A DNA stretch of 64,000 nucleotides from Flavobacterium cauense R2A-7 (lineage in GTDB: Bacteria > Bacteroidota > Bacteroidia > Flavobacteriales > Flavobacteriaceae). The stretch lies in the NCBI RefSeq assembly GCF_000498475.1, contig NZ_AVBI01000019.1, positions 186,001 to 250,000 on the forward strand, read 5' to 3'. A program made the position numbers and the translations under genes. Under the pieces are notes generated by a model that saw only the letters and a program-made list of their open reading frames with translations, ran no database searches and was not told the DNA's origin. The stretch's first letter is position 1. Each line of letters starts with the position of its first letter. Shown here one piece after another: positions 61,761 through 64,000 of this stretch.

Positions 61761-63875
61761 TTAAATCTTTTCTGTTATCACTTCGAGTTTATCGCAGTAA
61801 TATTTATACATTTCCTGTTGGGCACGGAACATTTTCTGATCGGGTTGCTTACGGTATTGGTTGTCCAGTTTTTCCGAATGTAAACGTGCTTTTACATTAG
61901 CTTTCCATCCTATTTCAAAGGTTTCCAACATTTCCTGTTTGATTTCAGGATCGTAAATCGGGCAACTTACTTCTACCCTTGCGTCTAAGTTTCGTGTCAT
62001 GAAATCGGCTGACGAAATATAAATATCAGGGTTACCGTCGTTTCCAAAAATATACACGCGGGAATGCTCCAGATAATTGTCTACGATACTGATAGCTTCA
62101 ATATTTTCACTCATGCCCGGAACACCTGGAATTAACGAACAGATTCCACGGATAATTAACTGTACTTTTACTCCGGCTCGGCTGGCATCATACAATTTAT
62201 CAATCATTTTAAAGTCAGACAAGCTATTCATTTTCAATTTAATAAAAGCTTCTCTTCCGGCCATTGCATTGAGTATTTCCCGGTCGATTAACTTATAAAA
62301 TTTAGATCGGGTATAATGTGGGGAAACTAATAAATGTTTGTAGCGATACACACGGTAATTCACGTCGAAAAACTCAAAAATTTTGGAAACATCACGCATA
62401 ATCTGAACGTGACTTGTAAATAAAGTTACATCAGTATATACTTTGGCGGTACTTTCGTTAAAATTTCCGGTAGAAATGATTCCGTAGCGTTTAACTTTGC
62501 CTTCTTCCATGCGTTCAATAACGCAAATCTTACTGTGAACTTTCAGCCCTTTTACTCCGAAAATCAGTTCGATACCTTCGGTTTGCATCATTTCGGCGTA
62601 GGAAATATTACTGGCTTCATCAAAACGGGCCTGCAATTCAATCTGAACCACCACTTTTTTACCGTTTTTGGCAGCATTGATAAGAGAACTGATAATTTGT
62701 GAGTTCTTCGCCAGTCGGTACAAAGTAATTTTGATGGAGACTACTTTCGGATCCAAAGCGGCTTCACGAAGAAACTTAATCAAATAGGAAAACGACTGAT
62801 AAGGCGCATTTACCAGATAATCTTTATGCTTGATTTTTTCAAGAATACTTCCTTCCAGATTCAATCCTACAACAGGAAGCGGTGTATTTTGTTTGGTTAA
62901 CAAATCATACCTTCCTAAGTTTGGAAAATCCATGTAATCTCGTCGGTTATGATAACGTCCGCCGGGAATTAAACTGTCGGTTGCATCAATTCCCATTCGG
63001 GTTAAGAAGAACGCTAAAGTATCTTTTTCTATGGATTGATCGTAAACGAAACGCACGGGTTCCCCTATTCGTCTGTCTTTTACACTGGACGAAATCTTTT
63101 CCATGAAACTTTTGTTTAAATCGGCATCAATATCCAATTCGGCATCACGGGTAATTTTTATCATATGTGCCGAGATACTTTCATAATCGAAAATATTGAA
63201 AATGCTGTCCAGATTATCACGGATAACATCGTCTAAAAGAATGATATACTGTTTGTCGGTATTGGACGGAAGCACCACAAAGCGGTTGATGGTTTTCGGG
63301 ATTTCGATAACGGCATAACGTACTTCCTTTTTCTGAATAATCTTGGAAAGAATCGTGTTTTGCGGTTTTGGTTTCATTACCAATTTCACCGCCAGATACC
63401 CTGAAGTGTCTTTTAGTAACGGGAATTCATCCAAATCATTAAGGATAATAGTCACCAATTCCGGACTTACTTTCTGAATAAAGAAATCGTGAATGAATTT
63501 TTTCTGTTCTTTGTTGATTTCGCGCTCATTAATGATGAAAATATTTTCTTTTTCGAGCATTTTTTCGATGACACTCAGAATACGTAAACTTTCCGATTGT
63601 TGTTCGATTACGATTTCGGTGATATCCTTTAAGAGTTGTTCTGCCGATATTCCGCCTAAAATTTTTTCTCCGGAAATTCCTTCCGAATTTAAACGACGGA
63701 TTGCCGCATAACGAACCCTGAAGAATTCATCTAAATTATTAGAAAAAATCCCTAAAAATCGTAGTCGGTCTAATAATGGAACTGATTCGTCTGCTGCTTC
63801 CTGAAGTACTCTTGCATTAAAAGCGAGCCAGCTTTTTTCTCGGTCAATATATCTGTTTTCCTGCGTAACACTCAT
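61761..63875 (-). CDS. ppk1: polyphosphate kinase Ppk1
   Basis: Reversible transfer of the ATP gamma-phosphate to polyphosphate. 704 residues from ATG 63875 (MSVTQENRYIDREKSW); the frame extends to 63935, but the ATG used overlaps the stop of the upstream gene (ATGA). N-domain, head domain, and two PLD-like catalytic domains with the phospho-His H447 in GLKVHSKICVI and H604 in YLEHSRVYIFGNDG. STGNFNESTAKVYTD and SSADFMTRNLDARVEV are family signatures. Confidence 0.95.
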   Translation of the reverse strand: MSVTQENRYIDREKSWLAFNARVLQEAADESVPLLDRLRFLGIFSNNLDEFFRVRYAAIRRLNSEGISGEKILGGISAEQLLKDITEIVIEQQSESLRILSVIEKMLEKENIFIINEREINKEQKKFIHDFFIQKVSPELVTIILNDLDEFPLLKDTSGYLAVKLVMKPKPQNTILSKIIQKKEVRYAVIEIPKTINRFVVLPSNTDKQYIILLDDVIRDNLDSIFNIFDYESISAHMIKITRDAELDIDADLNKSFMEKISSSVKDRRIGEPVRFVYDQSIEKDTLAFFLTRMGIDATDSLIPGGRYHNRRDYMDFPNLGRYDLLTKQNTPLPVVGLNLEGSILEKIKHKDYLVNAPYQSFSYLIKFLREAALDPKVVSIKITLYRLAKNSQIISSLINAAKNGKKVVVQIELQARFDEASNISYAEMMQTEGIELIFGVKGLKVHSKICVIERMEEGKVKRYGIISTGNFNESTAKVYTDVTLFTSHVQIMRDVSKIFEFFDVNYRVYRYKHLLVSPHYTRSKFYKLIDREILNAMAGREAFIKLKMNSLSDFKMIDKLYDASRAGVKVQLIIRGICSLIPGVPGMSENIEAISIVDNYLEHSRVYIFGNDGNPDIYISSADFMTRNLDARVEVSCPIYDPEIKQEMLETFEIGWKANVKARLHSEKLDNQYRKQPDQKMFRAQQEMYKYYCDKLEVITEKI

Positions 63876-64000
63876 GATTTTAGTTGTCTGGGAAAAATGG
63901 TCTTGAGCACTTTTCCCTTTTGTATGTTTTTCCAATCTTCTTCTTCAAACTTTAATGAGACAAATCCCGAAGTAGGAACATTATCTATGTAACAATCTCC
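63872..64000 (-). CDS. SixA-like histidine phosphatase, C-terminal end
   Basis: The last 42 residues of a gene entering from the right edge: it ends FEEEDWKNIQKGKVLKTIFP, with IDNVPTSGFVSLKF before it. This resembles the C-terminus of SixA phosphohistidine phosphatases, which commonly precede ppk1 in Flavobacteria. The catalytic RHG motif is outside the window, so the identity rests on the tail and context. Confidence 0.6.
   Translation of the reverse strand, partial: GDCYIDNVPTSGFVSLKFEEEDWKNIQKGKVLKTIFPRQLKS

Overview
The window looks like chromosomal DNA of a Flavobacterium-type member of the Bacteroidetes. It is AT-rich. Its promoters have the Bacteroidetes form TTG-N19-21-TANNTTTG instead of -35/-10 boxes. 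It carries the gliding/type IX secretion regulator PorX, a fused LpxC/FabZ enzyme, a CzcA pump fused to its outer-membrane channel, and many lipoproteins. I see no insertion sequence, prophage or CRISPR array; the region reads as core genome with two metal-efflux clusters.

Layout. 1-911: start of a histidine operon (hisG, running off the left edge) behind a complete attenuator with a four-His leader peptide. 937-11064 (minus): a seven-gene metal-resistance cluster: response regulator, CDF exporter, sensor kinase, CzcA-channel fusion, adaptor, ferritin-like/VIT1 iron transporter and a small membrane protein. 11197-16195: an LtaS-like phosphotransferase, a vWA-like membrane protein and fabG. 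16735-19220: a VTC-domain/DUF4956/DUF2490 operon (putative polyphosphate polymerase). 19325-28014: di-heme peroxidase, sucD, and a lipid A block (lpxD, lpxC/fabZ, lpxA, efp, a second lpxD-like gene) behind an HD-domain gene. 28132-34325: M13 peptidase, porX, tsaE, an alanine dehydrogenase-like gene, tRNA-Val. 34416-41991: a second two-component system followed by a separate-gene czcCBA pump. 42090-50250: proline dehydrogenase, aroB, arginine decarboxylase plus a deoxyhypusine synthase-like gene, DinB, Lrp and an M14 peptidase. 50563-56387: XRE regulator, acyltransferase, spermidine synthase-like methyltransferase, kdsB, RecD-like helicase, DUF3822, rsmD. 56512-64000: rnpB, two tandem paralogues of unknown function, dnaX, a beta-propeller lipoprotein, and ppx-ppk1-(sixA).

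How the parts connect. Two metal-efflux systems each sit beside a two-component system and have TTAAG direct repeats in front of the pump. The same two-repeat geometry also lies in front of the LtaS-like gene, which suggests that it belongs to the metal/envelope regulon. Polyphosphate appears twice, as the VTC operon and as ppk1-ppx. Polyamine genes (arginine decarboxylase, DHS-like, spermidine synthase-like) and EF-P are all present.

Strongest unusual signals: (1) an A11 run in dnaX where a slip in either direction hits a stop codon within one to five codons, predicting a short gamma form; (2) TTTAC-N4-GTAAA palindromes covering the divergent XRE/M14 promoters, two of them containing the -7 element and one containing the XRE start codon; (3) the complete his attenuator; (4) three intergenic elements with 8-nt periodicity and hairpin-forming arms; (5) the shared CTTAAG promoter architecture; (6) a possible structured RNA upstream of the helicase. 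All product names come from reading the sequence; no database search was run.
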